DNA of 64,000 bases, taken from the NCBI GenBank assembly GCA_963734015.1, contig CAVTFG010000012.1:62001-126000 (forward strand). Direction: 5' to 3'. This stretch comes from JALZKA01 sp963734015. GTDB taxonomy: Bacteria; Actinomycetota; Thermoleophilia; Solirubrobacterales; 70-9. Positions 50,606 through 59,922 of the stretch are shown one piece after another. A program made the translations under genes and the position numbers. The notes under the pieces were generated by a model. The model made no database searches. It saw only the letters and a list, made by a program, of their open reading frames with translations, and was not told the origin of the DNA. Numbering within the stretch: position 1 is the first letter of the stretch; every line of letters begins with the position of its first letter.

Positions 50606-53082
50606 TCAGCGTGCCGCTTGGTCCAGCTTGCGAGCGAGGCGGGCGGGGTTGGCCAGGAGGGCCGGCGAGGCGGCTCCGGCGTGCGTCACCTGCTTGCCGC
50701 GTGCCAGAAAGACCTTCGTGCCGTCGGCCCAGACGCCGTCGCCCACCTCCTCCGCGCCACCGAGGCCGCCCGGGCGGTGCCGGCGGAGGTCGCTCAGCAC
50801 GAAGTCGACGCGGCCGCGGGTGAAGCCGGCGGCGACCTCGCGGTCGCCCGTCGCGCACCAGCGCCAGATCCGCTTGCGCGTCACCGGCTGCCCGGCGCGG
50901 TGGAGGACCCGACGGTAGCCCTCGCCGACCCGGAGCTGCGAGCCGATGCCGCTCGCGGTGAGCTTCCGCTGGTTCCAGCCGCCGCAGCTGACCTCGGGCA
51001 CTCCGTACGTCCGCTCCCACATCTGCAGGTAGGCCTCGGCGCCGCGGCCCATGTCGCGGATGATCTCGTCGCCGGCGATCAGGCGCAGGTCCGCGACCCA
51101 GTCCGGGTAGAGGCCGTAGTGGGCGACGCCGTCGGTGTTCAGGTCGAAGACGCGCTCGCCGGAGACCTGCTGGTCGAGCGTCACCCGGCCGTCGAAAGAC
51201 TTGAACGGGTAGACGAGCGGATTCTGAGCGGCGCTCGGCCGCGGGTTCCCCTGGGAACCGAAGCCGTTGGCGTCAGCGCCGTAGCCGACCCCGTGGTACT
51301 GCCTGCCGAGCTCCTCGCGGACCGTTCGCAGGTGCTCCCACTTGTGGACGAAGCTCTCGGCGTTGCCCGCGTAGGGGGTCACCACACCGCCGAGCTTGTA
51401 GATCCGCGGCAGCGCGTCGTCGGTGGACCAGCTGTGCGAGGAGAACATCCCGGGGTAGTCCATGTTCTCGAGCTTGGTCAGGGCCTGGTTTCGCCCGCGG
51501 ACGCTCATGTGGTCCGGGTCGAAGATCATCCGGTGATCGGCAATCCGGTCGATCGCCTGCCAGCCGAGGTCGGACAGGCCGCGAGCGTTGCAGTTCTCCT
51601 GGCCCTCGTAGATCGGCAGGACGGTCGGCAGGCCGGCCAGCTCGTCGAGCCCGTTGCCGAAGATCTGGTCCTGGGAAATCGGGGCGCCGCCGGTGGCCGG
51701 GGTGTTGTCGTGGTAGTGCGGGTCCTCGCAGTCGCCGAGCGCCCAGAAGCTGCCGCTGGTCAGGAACTGGCCGCCGTTGATCACGACCCCGAGGGCGCCG
51801 CCGTCGCCCGCCACGCCGGTGAGCGCGTTGTCGAACTTGTTGGTGATCTCCAGCTGCCGGATCCCGAGCTGATCGAGCCTGTCAACCCACGAGCTGATGC
51901 CTTCGGGCGTGCAGGAGGGCGCCGGCCGGTTGATCGGCACCAGTCGGCAGTTGAACGGCTCCGACACCTCCATCCCCTGCACCACAGCGAGCTTTGCCGC
52001 TGTTGATCACTCGCCGGGCTTGGAACGGGTTGCGGACGATCCGGAACCACCCCTTGCCGGGGCCCCCGGACTGGGCGTCGATGTAGTCCTGGAGCTCGCG
52101 GATCCGCTTCGCCTGGAGCAGGACGCTGTCCATCTCGTTGCACGAGTTCTGCTTGAACGGGTAGAGGTCACAGAGGACCCGGTTCTCGACGAAGAGGTTC
52201 ACGAAGACCCTCAGACCCCGCGCCAGGCACGCTCCAGCCAACGGTAGTAGAGCGACTCATGGGTGAGCGACTGGGGGTGCGGCCAGTCGTTGAAGGTCGG
52301 CCAGCCGACGGGGTCGTGGCAGCGCGCCGGGTTGCCGTAGAGGACGTTCTCGAGGATGGCCGTGCAACCGTTGCCGAGCTCGTGGTCCGCGCAGTCCCGA
52401 AGCGCGTACGGCGCCCCGTACTTGTGCCACGGCCGGCCGCAGTGCGCCTTCCCGCCCAGGAATTCGAACGCCATCCCGTGCATGTGGCCCTCGAGCAGGC
52501 CCTTCACCTCGCCGTACGGCGGCGAGCCCGTGGCCGGCTTGCCCTGCACGTTGAGCTGGGCCTCCGGGTACTTGGCGCAGCCCGTCGCGCGCACCAGCCT
52601 GAACGCATCGCCGTTGCCCGCCGGCACCGAGACGAGGTTGCCCGCATCGTCCATCGCCAGCGCCCGGCCCGAGGGCACGTTGGTGATCCGGAACGATCCG
52701 CCGCCGCCCGTCACGGTCCACTCGCACGGGAGCTGGGCGCCGTCTCGACGATCACGGCGCCGCCGTTCGACAGGCCCATGAAGTCGCGCGCCGGGCCGTA
52801 GAACAGGTAGATCCCGAGGTCGGTCGCCTGCATCCGGAACGGCTCCGCCGCGCCGATTCCCCGGGCCGTGGCCGTGTAGCCCGCGTCGGTCTGGGCGATG
52901 AGGTTGCCGCCCGCCGCCGGCTTCAGCGCGAAGCAGCCGTGGACGATCGAGTAGCGGGTCTGCTTCGCCGGCGACGCGTCGGCCGGGGCGGCGAGACCGG
53001 CGAGCAGGCCGAGCGCAGCCCCTCCCAGGACAAGCAGCACCAGCGCTCCGGGCACCCCGCCCTTGCGGACCCCTACTCCCAT
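50606..53082 (-). CDS. Secreted M19 (renal dipeptidase)-like protein, three frameshifts
   Basis: From ATG 53082 a signal peptide (hydrophobic GALVLLVLGGAALGLLAGLA, cleavage near ADASPA) leads a large extracellular protein. Three frames must be joined. The breaks are near 52738 (after VIVETA), 52216 (RAWR to GLRVFVN, in a G run) and 51998 (VINSGK to AVVQGMEV). The corrected protein is about 825 residues. LLEGHMHGMAFEFLGG, GWPTFNDWPHP, IDAQSGGPGKGWF, DHRMIFDPDHMS and FSSHSWSTDD are metal-ligand-like segments of the secreted membrane-dipeptidase/M19-like family of actinobacteria. It is probably a zinc hydrolase. The assignment rests on my recollection of the family. Confidence 0.65.
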
Positions 53083-53202
53083 GGCGGCGAGCGTAGACCA
53101 GGGCCGGCGGGAGCGCGCCGGTTCCGGTACGGGTGTCCCAGGCTCGGATCGTGCACCGTGGAGTGCGATTGAAGTCAAACGTGCAGCGAATGTGCACGGG
53201 GG

Positions 53203-55113
53203 TTGCCAAGCTCCTTTCGCGTGGAAAGGCTGCGACAGCTGGATCGAACGGCCCAGGCCGCGGTGGCCGCCATCGTCGCCGTGCTCGCGGTGATCGTGAT
53301 CCTGGTGGCGAACACGCTGAACGACGCCAAGGCCGAGGGCACGGTCGAACTGTTCCTTGCCGCGTACGAGGCGCAGGACTACGAAACCGCCGCCGAGCTC
53401 ACGGACGGCGACCCCGAGGCCGTCGCCGAGGCCCTGGAGGCGAACGTGGATGGGCTGGACGGCGCCTCGCTGACCGCTTCGATCGACTCGGTGGCCGAGG
53501 AGGGTGACCAGGCCGAGGCGGCGGCGGTCATGACCTGGTCCGTGCCCGACATCGGCGAGTTCGAATACACGAACGACGCGCTCCGGCTGAACCTCGACGG
53601 CGACGAATGGCGCATCGCCTGGAGCGAGCGCGTCGTCCACCCCGATCTCCAGGGCGACGAGCGCCTCGGCACGACGGAGGAGCCGCCGCCGCGCGCGCCG
53701 ATCCTCGATCGCGAGGGACGCGAGCTCGTCTCGGTCCAGCCCGTCGTCGAGGTCGGAGTGATCCCCGAGGAGCTGGACGACCCCGAGGCTGCCGTGGCCG
53801 AGATCGCCGAGCTCACGGAGGCCGACGCGGAAACGTTCCAGGCCGCGATCGACGCCGCCCCGGACCCCGGCAACTTCGTCCCGGCGATCACCCTGCGCCA
53901 GTCCGAGTTCGACGCCGTCGAGCAGCAGCTGAGCGCGATCCCGGGCGCGGAGTTCGGCGAGCGCGAGCTGCCACTGGCGCCGAACCGCGACTTCGCACGC
54001 GTGCTGCTGGGCAACGTCGGGCCGGCGACCGAGGAGCAGATCGAGGAGTCCGACGGCGAGGTGGACCTCGACGACGTCATCGGGCAGGGCGGCCTCCAGG
54101 CCGAGTTCGAGGAGCAGCTGGCGGGGACGCCGGCGCGCGCGGTGGTGATCCGCAACACCGATGGCGACGTCGTCGAGACGATCGAGGGGACCGACCCCGT
54201 CGACGGTGAGCCGCTGGAGACGACGCTCGACCTCAACGTGCAGGACGCCGCCGAGAAGGCGCTGGGCGACATGGACGGCAAGGCCGGCCTGGTCGCGATC
54301 GAGCCGTCCACAGGCGACATCCTCGCGGTCGCCAACCGACCCACCGACGATGGCTTCAACCGGGCGATGGCGGGCCAGTACCCGCCGGGCTCGACCTTCA
54401 AGGTGATCACGACCACGGCGCTTCTCGAAGCCGGCCTCGATCCCGAGGAGATCGTGGACTGTCCGCCGACGATCGTGGCCGGCGGGCGCGAGTTCGTGAA
54501 CTTCGAGGGCTCGGCCGCGGGCGCGGTGCCGTTCTCGACGGACTTCGCCCAGTCGTGTAACACCGCCTTCGTCTCGCTTGCCGACCGCCTCGAGCCGGAC
54601 TCGCTCCGGGAGACGGCCGAGACCTACTTCGGCTTCGGGACGGATCTCGGCTACCTGCCGGTGGAGGCGTTCAGCGGCGATGTCCCTCGCAGCCGCGACG
54701 AGGCCGAGCAGGCCGCCGCGATGATCGGCCAGGCGCGAATCTTGGCGAGCCCGCTGGCGATGGCCGGCGTGGCGGCCGCGGTGCAGGACGGGACCTGGCG
54801 CCAACCGCGGCTGCTGGCCGACGACGAGACCGGCGAAGCGGACCCCCTGCCGGCCGACGACGCCGAGACCCTGAGGCTCCTGATGCGCTCCGTGGTCACG
54901 ACGGGCACCGGGACTGCGCTCGCAAGCGTGCTCGGCGAACCGATCGGCAAGTCGGGCACGGCCGAGTACGGCTCCGGCGACCCGCCGCCCACCCACGCGT
55001 GGTTCATCGCCGCACGCGAGGACGTCGCGGTCGCGGTGATCGTGGAGGACGGGACGTCGGGCGGCGAGGTCGCCGCACCGATCGTGGCGGACTTCCTGAC
55101 GCGGTTGGACTAG
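53203..55113 (+). CDS. Class B penicillin-binding protein (MecA/PBP2-like)
   Basis: A 636-residue cell-wall transpeptidase with an N-terminal membrane anchor (AVAAIVAVLAVIVILVANTL). An NTF2-like MecA_N domain follows at about 45-145, then a dimerisation domain (APILDREGRELV), then the transpeptidase domain. The three active-site motifs are present: PPGSTFKV (SxxK nucleophile) near residue 395, QSCNTAF (SxN) and GKSGTAEYG (KSGT). It cross-links peptidoglycan outside the membrane and, with a MecA_N domain, may have low beta-lactam affinity, which is inference. TTG 53203 is used, with GTG 53221 as an alternative. It converges on the MBL gene with a four-base overlap. Confidence 0.92.
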   Translation: MPSSFRVERLRQLDRTAQAAVAAIVAVLAVIVILVANTLNDAKAEGTVELFLAAYEAQDYETAAELTDGDPEAVAEALEANVDGLDGASLTASIDSVAEEGDQAEAAAVMTWSVPDIGEFEYTNDALRLNLDGDEWRIAWSERVVHPDLQGDERLGTTEEPPPRAPILDREGRELVSVQPVVEVGVIPEELDDPEAAVAEIAELTEADAETFQAAIDAAPDPGNFVPAITLRQSEFDAVEQQLSAIPGAEFGERELPLAPNRDFARVLLGNVGPATEEQIEESDGEVDLDDVIGQGGLQAEFEEQLAGTPARAVVIRNTDGDVVETIEGTDPVDGEPLETTLDLNVQDAAEKALGDMDGKAGLVAIEPSTGDILAVANRPTDDGFNRAMAGQYPPGSTFKVITTTALLEAGLDPEEIVDCPPTIVAGGREFVNFEGSAAGAVPFSTDFAQSCNTAFVSLADRLEPDSLRETAETYFGFGTDLGYLPVEAFSGDVPRSRDEAEQAAAMIGQARILASPLAMAGVAAAVQDGTWRQPRLLADDETGEADPLPADDAETLRLLMRSVVTTGTGTALASVLGEPIGKSGTAEYGSGDPPPTHAWFIAAREDVAVAVIVEDGTSGGEVAAPIVADFLTRLD

Positions 55114-55778
55114 CCGTCCGCGCCGGCACGGACGCGGTCGATGACCGCGCCGATCCGCTCCGCGCCCTCACCCTCGTCGAGCATCATGTAGTAGGGCTTG
55201 CCGGCGCTCGCCGCCCACGGGACGAGCACGTCGAACTCAAGCCCGCGCATCAGCTCCAGGCTCTCGATGTAGCTCGCGCGGTCACTCGAATCCAGCACTG
55301 CGGCGCGCCATTCGCCGTCGCGCAGGTAGAGCGTGTCGCCTGTGAAGAGCAGACGGTGCTCGCCGGTGTCCCAGAGATACGCGGTGGCGCCGGGCGTGTG
55401 GCCGGGGGTGGGGATCACCTCGAGATCCGGGCCGAAGTCGTGGCGGCGCGAGAACGTGCCGCGCACATGGAGCCGCTTCTCGGTCCGCCGCGCGTCGTCG
55501 CGATGGACGAACAGGGGGGCGTCGATCCCCGAGCCGGGCAGACCACCGAACAGCGACTCGTGCCAGTGGTTCAGGTACTGGCGCGCGATTCCACCCAGCG
55601 CCTCGAACGCAGGGACATCGCGGCTCAGCTCGCCGTTGGAGTAGATCAGGACGTTGCCCGCCTCACGCTCGAGCAGGAACGCGCGGGCGGCGATGGACTC
55701 GTCGAAGGGGAGGGCCTGCGGCGAGGACGCGTGCAGGCCTGCGATCAGCGTGTGGGTGTCGGTCATCGCGGTGGTCAT
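55110..55778 (-). CDS. MBL-fold metallo-hydrolase
   Basis: A 222-residue metallo-beta-lactamase-fold protein. It has NVLIYSNGELSRDVPAF, then the motif normally HxHxDH in the variant form LNHWHESLFGG, the third-histidine region IPTPGHTPGATAYLW near residue 140, and LLFTGDTLYL (bridging Asp). The lost Asp-His of the first motif suggests altered metal binding, perhaps a single metal. ATG 55778 has AGGTG eight bases upstream. A promoter of MerR/SoxR type lies 40-70 bases upstream, suggesting induction by redox-active compounds. Confidence 0.82.
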   Translation of the reverse strand: MTTAMTDTHTLIAGLHASSPQALPFDESIAARAFLLEREAGNVLIYSNGELSRDVPAFEALGGIARQYLNHWHESLFGGLPGSGIDAPLFVHRDDARRTEKRLHVRGTFSRRHDFGPDLEVIPTPGHTPGATAYLWDTGEHRLLFTGDTLYLRDGEWRAAVLDSSDRASYIESLELMRGLEFDVLVPWAASAGKPYYMMLDEGEGAERIGAVIDRVRAGADG

Positions 55779-55817
55779 CGGGGAACACCTCCGGTCCGAT
55801 TTCAGGTTGAGATTCAC

Positions 55818-55848
55818 ATGATGCAACCTCAAGTGCACTTGAAGTCAA
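55818..55848 (-). promoter_or_regulatory. MerR/SoxR-type promoter for the MBL-fold gene
   Basis: On the minus strand, TTGACT (-35, 55848-55843) and CATCAT (-10, 55823-55818) are separated by 19 bases. The spacer contains the perfect palindrome TCAAGTGCACTTGA (55829-55842). An over-long 19-base spacer filled by a dyad is the hallmark of MerR-family promoters, and CCTCAAGTGCACTTGAAG differs from the SoxR box CCTCAAGTTAACTTGAGG at three positions. No soxR gene is in the window. Confidence 0.65.
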
Positions 55849-55869
55849 GTCCGGTCTACTCTGCGGCTT

Positions 55870-56682
55870 GTGGTGTCCTCGAATCTGGATCTCGCGATCA
55901 ACGCCCTGGTGCTGATCCGCAACGCGCAGCGGGCGATCGACACCGCATTGCGCCTGCCGGCCGAGGACCGCGCCGCGGTGGCCGAGCAGGTCGAGGAGGT
56001 GCGCCACAGCGTCGGCCAGGTGGCGGCGTCGCTGGCCGGCACGATCCCCGGCGCCCAGTCGCTGGCGGGCGCCGGTCAGGTCGCGGCGGGCGGCCTCGCC
56101 CAGCGGTCGGAGTTCCGCGCGCTGACCGGGATGGTCAGCTTCTTCGCGCGACAGGGATCGGAGGCCCTGGGCGCCGTGGCCGGGATCGCCGGCTCGATGG
56201 GCGGCGGGCGCGACCGCTCGCTCGCCCTCTCTGAGCGGATTTCGAGCCGGCTGGAGGAGGTCGGCGTGGCGACCCGCGAGGACCTGGCACGGGAGCTGGG
56301 CGTCGACCCGCGGTCGGCCGACTTCCAGGACGCGCTCGAGCGCACCCTCGGCACAAGCCGGGCGGAGTGGTACGGAAGCGGCACGTACGGCTTGCCCCGC
56401 GACGAGCTGGAGGCGATGATCTCGGAGGCCCGCGAGGCGAGCGAGAGGTCGGCGGAGGAGCAGAGCGCCGAGCCGGCCGAAGCCGAGGCCGCCCCCGCCC
56501 CGCGCCCTGGCTTGGATTCGGCCATCGACGATCTGAGCTCGTCCCTCGACGAGCTCCAGGGCGCCGTCTCGGCCCGAACCGAGCCCGCCTTAGCCGGACG
56601 CGGCGGGCACCGCGGCGACCGCGTGGACGCCGCCGTCGACGTGCAGGATCTCGCCGCTGACCGCGCGGGACAGGTCGGATAG
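55870..56682 (+). CDS. Conserved hypothetical protein, helical, acidic tail
   Basis: A 270-residue frame starting at GTG 55870. The first 130 residues are helical (LDLAINALVLIRNAQRAIDT, LPAEDRAAVAEQVEEVRHSV, then Gly/Ala-rich VAGIAGSMGGG). A short segment LEEVGVATREDLARELGVDP near 140 looks like a winged-helix or helix-hairpin. The tail is Glu/Ala/Pro-rich. I recognise no named family. The last 30 or so codons run antisense through fabI and are probably not real. A stop at 56592-56594 in the neighbouring frame may be the true end if one base is inserted near 56580. It is divergent from the MBL gene. Confidence 0.55.
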   Translation: MVSSNLDLAINALVLIRNAQRAIDTALRLPAEDRAAVAEQVEEVRHSVGQVAASLAGTIPGAQSLAGAGQVAAGGLAQRSEFRALTGMVSFFARQGSEALGAVAGIAGSMGGGRDRSLALSERISSRLEEVGVATREDLARELGVDPRSADFQDALERTLGTSRAEWYGSGTYGLPRDELEAMISEAREASERSAEEQSAEPAEAEAAPAPRPGLDSAIDDLSSSLDELQGAVSARTEPALAGRGGHRGDRVDAAVDVQDLAADRAGQVG

Positions 56683-57393
56683 GAGGAACAGCGCGGCGTC
56701 GGCGACCCCCGAGGCGTCACGGCGGTCCCAGCCGAGTGGAGCGGTCTCGCCCCAGTGCTCGGCCAGCTGCTCGAACCCGGGGATGCCGCTCGCCGCGGGG
56801 GTGGACACCGGTCCGGCCGCCACCAGGTTCACGCGAACGCCGCGCGGCCCCAGCTCGCGGGCCAGGTAGCGCGCCACCGACTCGAGGCCGGCCTTGGCCA
56901 CGCCCATCCAGTCGTAGGCCGGCCACGCGACCGACGCATCGAAGTCGAGTCCGACGACGCTCGCGCCGGCGCCGCTGCCGTTGCGCTCCGCCAGGAGCGG
57001 CTCGAGCGCGTGCGCCAGCGCGTTCAGGGAGAAGGCGCTGGTCTCGAACGCCCGCAACGCGCTCTCGCGCGGGGTCGCGATGAAGTCGCCGCCGAGGGCG
57101 TCGCCGGGCGCGAACGCGATCGCGTGGACGACGCCGTCCACCCCGCCCCAGCGCTCGCTCAGCTCGCCCGTCAGGGCGGCGAGGTCGTCGTCGGAGTCAA
57201 CGTCGAGCTCGAGGACGTCGGGCGGCTCGGGCAGGCCCTTCGCGGCCCGTTCGGTCATCCGCCGCACGCGCCCGAAGCTGGTCAGCAGCACCTGCGCGCC
57301 CTCCTGCTGCGCGCGCTCGGCGATCGAGTACGCGATCGAGTGCCGGTTGACGACGCCTGTGACGAGGATCCGCTTGCCCTCGACCAACCTCAC
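56590..57393 (-). CDS. fabI: Enoyl-ACP reductase (NADH), FabI/InhA-like
   Basis: A 267-residue SDR-type enoyl reductase that performs the last step of each FAS II elongation cycle. It has the divergent cofactor loop LVTGVVNRHSIAYSIAERA near residue 10, ELDVDSDDDLAAL, VVHAIAFAPGDAL near 95, and the active-site spacing YDWMGVAKAGLES (Y-x6-K), which separates FabI/InhA from FabG. GTG 57393 overlaps the MaoC stop as GTGA. It is the last recognised gene of the fatty-acid operon and the presumed target class of triclosan and isoniazid-type inhibitors. Confidence 0.93.
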   Translation of the reverse strand: MRLVEGKRILVTGVVNRHSIAYSIAERAQQEGAQVLLTSFGRVRRMTERAAKGLPEPPDVLELDVDSDDDLAALTGELSERWGGVDGVVHAIAFAPGDALGGDFIATPRESALRAFETSAFSLNALAHALEPLLAERNGSGAGASVVGLDFDASVAWPAYDWMGVAKAGLESVARYLARELGPRGVRVNLVAAGPVSTPAASGIPGFEQLAEHWGETAPLGWDRRDASGVADAALFLLSDLSRAVSGEILHVDGGVHAVAAVPAASG

Positions 57394-57890
57394 AACAGCA
57401 CCCGGTCTCCGTAGAGGCCATCGGCCGTGACGGTCAACCCGGGCTCCGGGCCGGCGCCGTTCGCGGCCTCGACGGCAGTCCGGTGGACGACCTGGACACG
57501 CGCCCGCACGGCGAGCTTGTCCCCTGCGCCGAGGACGCGCCACCGCAGCGTGACCAGCTCGTGCCCCTCGTCGAGCGGCGTCGCCTCCTCCACCTCGGCC
57601 TCGACGCGGATCGTCTCGCCGATGGCGACCGGGCGCTTGAAGGTGACCGAGTCGAAGCCGCGGAGGGCGACGACCCGTTCCGGATCGAACCCAACCAACC
57701 CGATCGAGTACGAGAGCACGAGCATCCCGTGCGCAATGCGCTCGCCGAAGCGGCTGGAGGCCGCCCACTCGGCGTCCGAGTGCTGCGGGTGCCAGTCGCC
57801 GGTCAGCGCGGCGAACGACACCAGGTCGGACTCGGTGATCGTGCGGGAGCGGCCGGTCAGTCGCGCGCCGGGAGTCGTCAGGTCGGTCAT
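57390..57890 (-). CDS. MaoC-like (R)-specific hydratase/dehydratase
   Basis: A 166-residue single hot-dog protein. The catalytic motif is in FAALTGDWHPQHSDAEWAAS followed by FGERIAHGMLVLSYSIGL, giving the Asp-His pair of (R)-enoyl hydratases. Located between fabI and the carboxylase inside the FAS operon with ATGA/GTGA overlaps at both ends, it is a good candidate for the (3R)-hydroxyacyl-ACP dehydratase, as HadB-like proteins are in mycobacteria. No FabZ is present in the window. The assignment to this step is contextual. Confidence 0.87.
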   Translation of the reverse strand: MTDLTTPGARLTGRSRTITESDLVSFAALTGDWHPQHSDAEWAASSRFGERIAHGMLVLSYSIGLVGFDPERVVALRGFDSVTFKRPVAIGETIRVEAEVEEATPLDEGHELVTLRWRVLGAGDKLAVRARVQVVHRTAVEAANGAGPEPGLTVTADGLYGDRVLL

Positions 57891-58498
57891 CGAAGCGCCT
57901 CCTCGTGAATAGGGATCTCGAATCGCCGGGCGATCAGCTCGCCGAACGCCTCGGCGGCGCGGCGGTGGCCCAGCGGCGACGGGTGCAGGCCGTCACCGTC
58001 GAAGTTCTCCGCGAGGCTCAGCCCGGGATGGCCGGCAACGTCCAGCACCGCGGCGTCGTGGGCGGCCGCGAGCGCGCGGGTCGCGTGGTTCATGCGAACG
58101 AGGCCGGCCTCCATCCGCGCACGCGTGCGGGGGCCGAGAGGCAGGAAGTCCCAGCGCTCGGGCGCGGTGGCGGTGACCATACTGACCGTCGGGAGCGCGC
58201 GCTTGAGCCCGCCCAGGATGGCGCTCAGGTTGCGGGAGTACGCGAGGGGGTCGAGCCGTCCGTAGAGGAGGTCGTTGGTCCCGCAGACGACCGTGACGAG
58301 ATCGGGCTCGAGCTGCAGTGCCCGGCCGAGCTGGGCGCGGACGTCGGCGCTGGTGGCCCCGTGCTCGGCGAGGTTCTCGTAGGCGAAATCGCCGGGTCCG
58401 CCGGCGAGCGCCGCCGCGACCCGGTCCGCCCAGCCCTCGCCTGGTGCGGATCCGGTGCCGGCCGTGAAGCTGTCGCCCAAAGCGACGTAGGCCCTCAT
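57887..58498 (-). CDS. SGNH/GDSL-type esterase or lipase
   Basis: A 203-residue SGNH hydrolase. Block I is YVALGDSFTAGTG (nucleophile Ser), block II has the Gly in NLAEHGATSADV, block III is VVCGTNDLLYG (Asn), and block V is DGDGLHPSPLGHRRAAEAF (Asp and His). All catalytic residues are present. There is no signal peptide, so it is probably cytoplasmic. Its position within the FAS operon, with ATGA overlaps on both sides, suggests an acyl-ester or acyl-thioester hydrolase tied to fatty-acid synthesis, an unusual companion. Confidence 0.88.
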   Translation of the reverse strand: MRAYVALGDSFTAGTGSAPGEGWADRVAAALAGGPGDFAYENLAEHGATSADVRAQLGRALQLEPDLVTVVCGTNDLLYGRLDPLAYSRNLSAILGGLKRALPTVSMVTATAPERWDFLPLGPRTRARMEAGLVRMNHATRALAAAHDAAVLDVAGHPGLSLAENFDGDGLHPSPLGHRRAAEAFGELIARRFEIPIHEEALR

Positions 58499-59922
58499 CG
58501 CATTCCTTCGAGCGAGCCCAGCGCCCAGCCCACCCGGCGGCGGGTGTCGCTCGGCTCGATCACCTCGTCGACGAAGCCCGACTCGGCCGCCGTCGACGCG
58601 GTCAGGTGCTCGCCCGCGTACTCCTCGGCCAGTGCGTCGCGCGCCAGCTCGGGCTCCGGCGCAGCGGCGATCGTGCGGCGTTCGACGATCCCGACGGCCT
58701 GGCGCGCGGCCATGATGCCGATTTCCGCCTCGGGCCACGCGAACACCATGTCCGCGCCGAGGCCGCGTGAGTTCATCGTGATCACGGCGCCGCCGTACGC
58801 CTTGCGCAGGATGACCGTGAGCTTGGGGACTCGCGCTGCCGCGAACGCGCGCAGCAGCTGCGCTCCATAGCGGATCACGCCGGCGTCCTCCTGCCGCGTG
58901 CCGGGCATGAAGCCGGGCGTGTCCACCAAGACCACCAGCGGGATCCCGAACCGGTCGCAGCGGTCGACGAACAGGGCGCCCTTCTCGGCCGCCTCGGCGT
59001 CGATGACCCCGCCCAGCCGGCGGGGCTGGTTCGCGATGACGCCGACCGCACGGCCCTCGATCCGGGCGAAGCCGGTGACCATGCTCCGCGCCCAGCGCTC
59101 GTCCAGTTCCAGGAGCCTGCCCGAGTCGGCGATCGCCGCGATCACGTCGCGCACGTCATAGACCCGGCGGGGGTCCGTGGGAACCGGGGCGGCGGGGTCT
59201 TCGCCGTTCGGGGGCAACGGCGCCGTCGGCCGGACCGGGGTGCCGATCCGGGACGGCAGAAACGACAGCAGCTCCTGCGTCAGCGCGACCGCCTCGGGAA
59301 TGTCAGGGGCCACGAGCTGGCACACGCCGTTCGCGGCGTGCACGCCGGGCCCGCCGAGCTCGGCCATGCCGACGTCTTCGCCCAGCGCCTCGCGCACGAT
59401 CTGCGGGCCGGTGAGGAACATCCTGGCCTCCTCCGTCATCACGACGAAATCGGTCAGCGCGGGCGAGTACGCCCCGCCGCCCGCCGAGACGCCGGCGACC
59501 ACGGATACCTGCGGCACCTGCCGTGAGAGCTCGACGCTGGCGCGGAAGATGCGGCCGTATCCGGAGAGCGCTGCGTGGCCCTCCTGGAGCCGTGCGCCGC
59601 CCGACTCGACGAAGCCGACGATCGGGGCGCCCGCGTCGCCCGCGAGGCGCATCACGCGGACGATCGAGTCAGCGTGCGACGCGCCGAGCGAGCCGCCCTT
59701 CAGCCGCGGGTCCTGCGCGTAGCTGTAGATGGGACGGCCCGCGAGCGAGCCGGCTCCCGCGAGCACGCCGTCGCCGGCGGCGCCGCCGGAATCCGACAGC
59801 ACGCCGCTGCGCAGCGGCATGAAGCTGCCCGGATCACAGAGCAACTCAACCCGCTCGCGCGTGACGTCGGACCGCTGCTCGGCTGGGGCCTCGGTCCGGG
59901 GGGCTGTGGCAACCGGATTCAT
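58495..59922 (-). CDS. accD: Acyl-CoA carboxylase beta subunit (carboxyltransferase)
   Basis: A 475-residue carboxyltransferase with both crotonase-like halves in one chain, as in actinobacterial AccD/PccB. The N-half has YSYAQDPRLKGGSLGASHAD, FVESGGARLQEGHAAL and GVSAGGGAYSPALTDFVVM. The C-half has VDTPGFMPGTRQEDAGVIR, ILRKAYGGAVITMNSRGLGA and AWPEAEIGIMAARQAV. It transfers CO2 from biotin to acetyl- or propionyl-CoA. Its place in the FAS operon suggests that it supplies malonyl-CoA. The biotinylated alpha subunit is not in the window. Overlaps with fabF and SGNH are ATGA. Confidence 0.92.
   Translation of the reverse strand: MNPVATAPRTEAPAEQRSDVTRERVELLCDPGSFMPLRSGVLSDSGGAAGDGVLAGAGSLAGRPIYSYAQDPRLKGGSLGASHADSIVRVMRLAGDAGAPIVGFVESGGARLQEGHAALSGYGRIFRASVELSRQVPQVSVVAGVSAGGGAYSPALTDFVVMTEEARMFLTGPQIVREALGEDVGMAELGGPGVHAANGVCQLVAPDIPEAVALTQELLSFLPSRIGTPVRPTAPLPPNGEDPAAPVPTDPRRVYDVRDVIAAIADSGRLLELDERWARSMVTGFARIEGRAVGVIANQPRRLGGVIDAEAAEKGALFVDRCDRFGIPLVVLVDTPGFMPGTRQEDAGVIRYGAQLLRAFAAARVPKLTVILRKAYGGAVITMNSRGLGADMVFAWPEAEIGIMAARQAVGIVERRTIAAAPEPELARDALAEEYAGEHLTASTAAESGFVDEVIEPSDTRRRVGWALGSLEGMR

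Noticed and set aside
53169..53180. TTGAAGTCAA near the PBP start, resembling part of the SoxR-like region at 55839
   Set aside because: It is a short partial match without the -35/-10 arrangement or full dyad, so probably chance.
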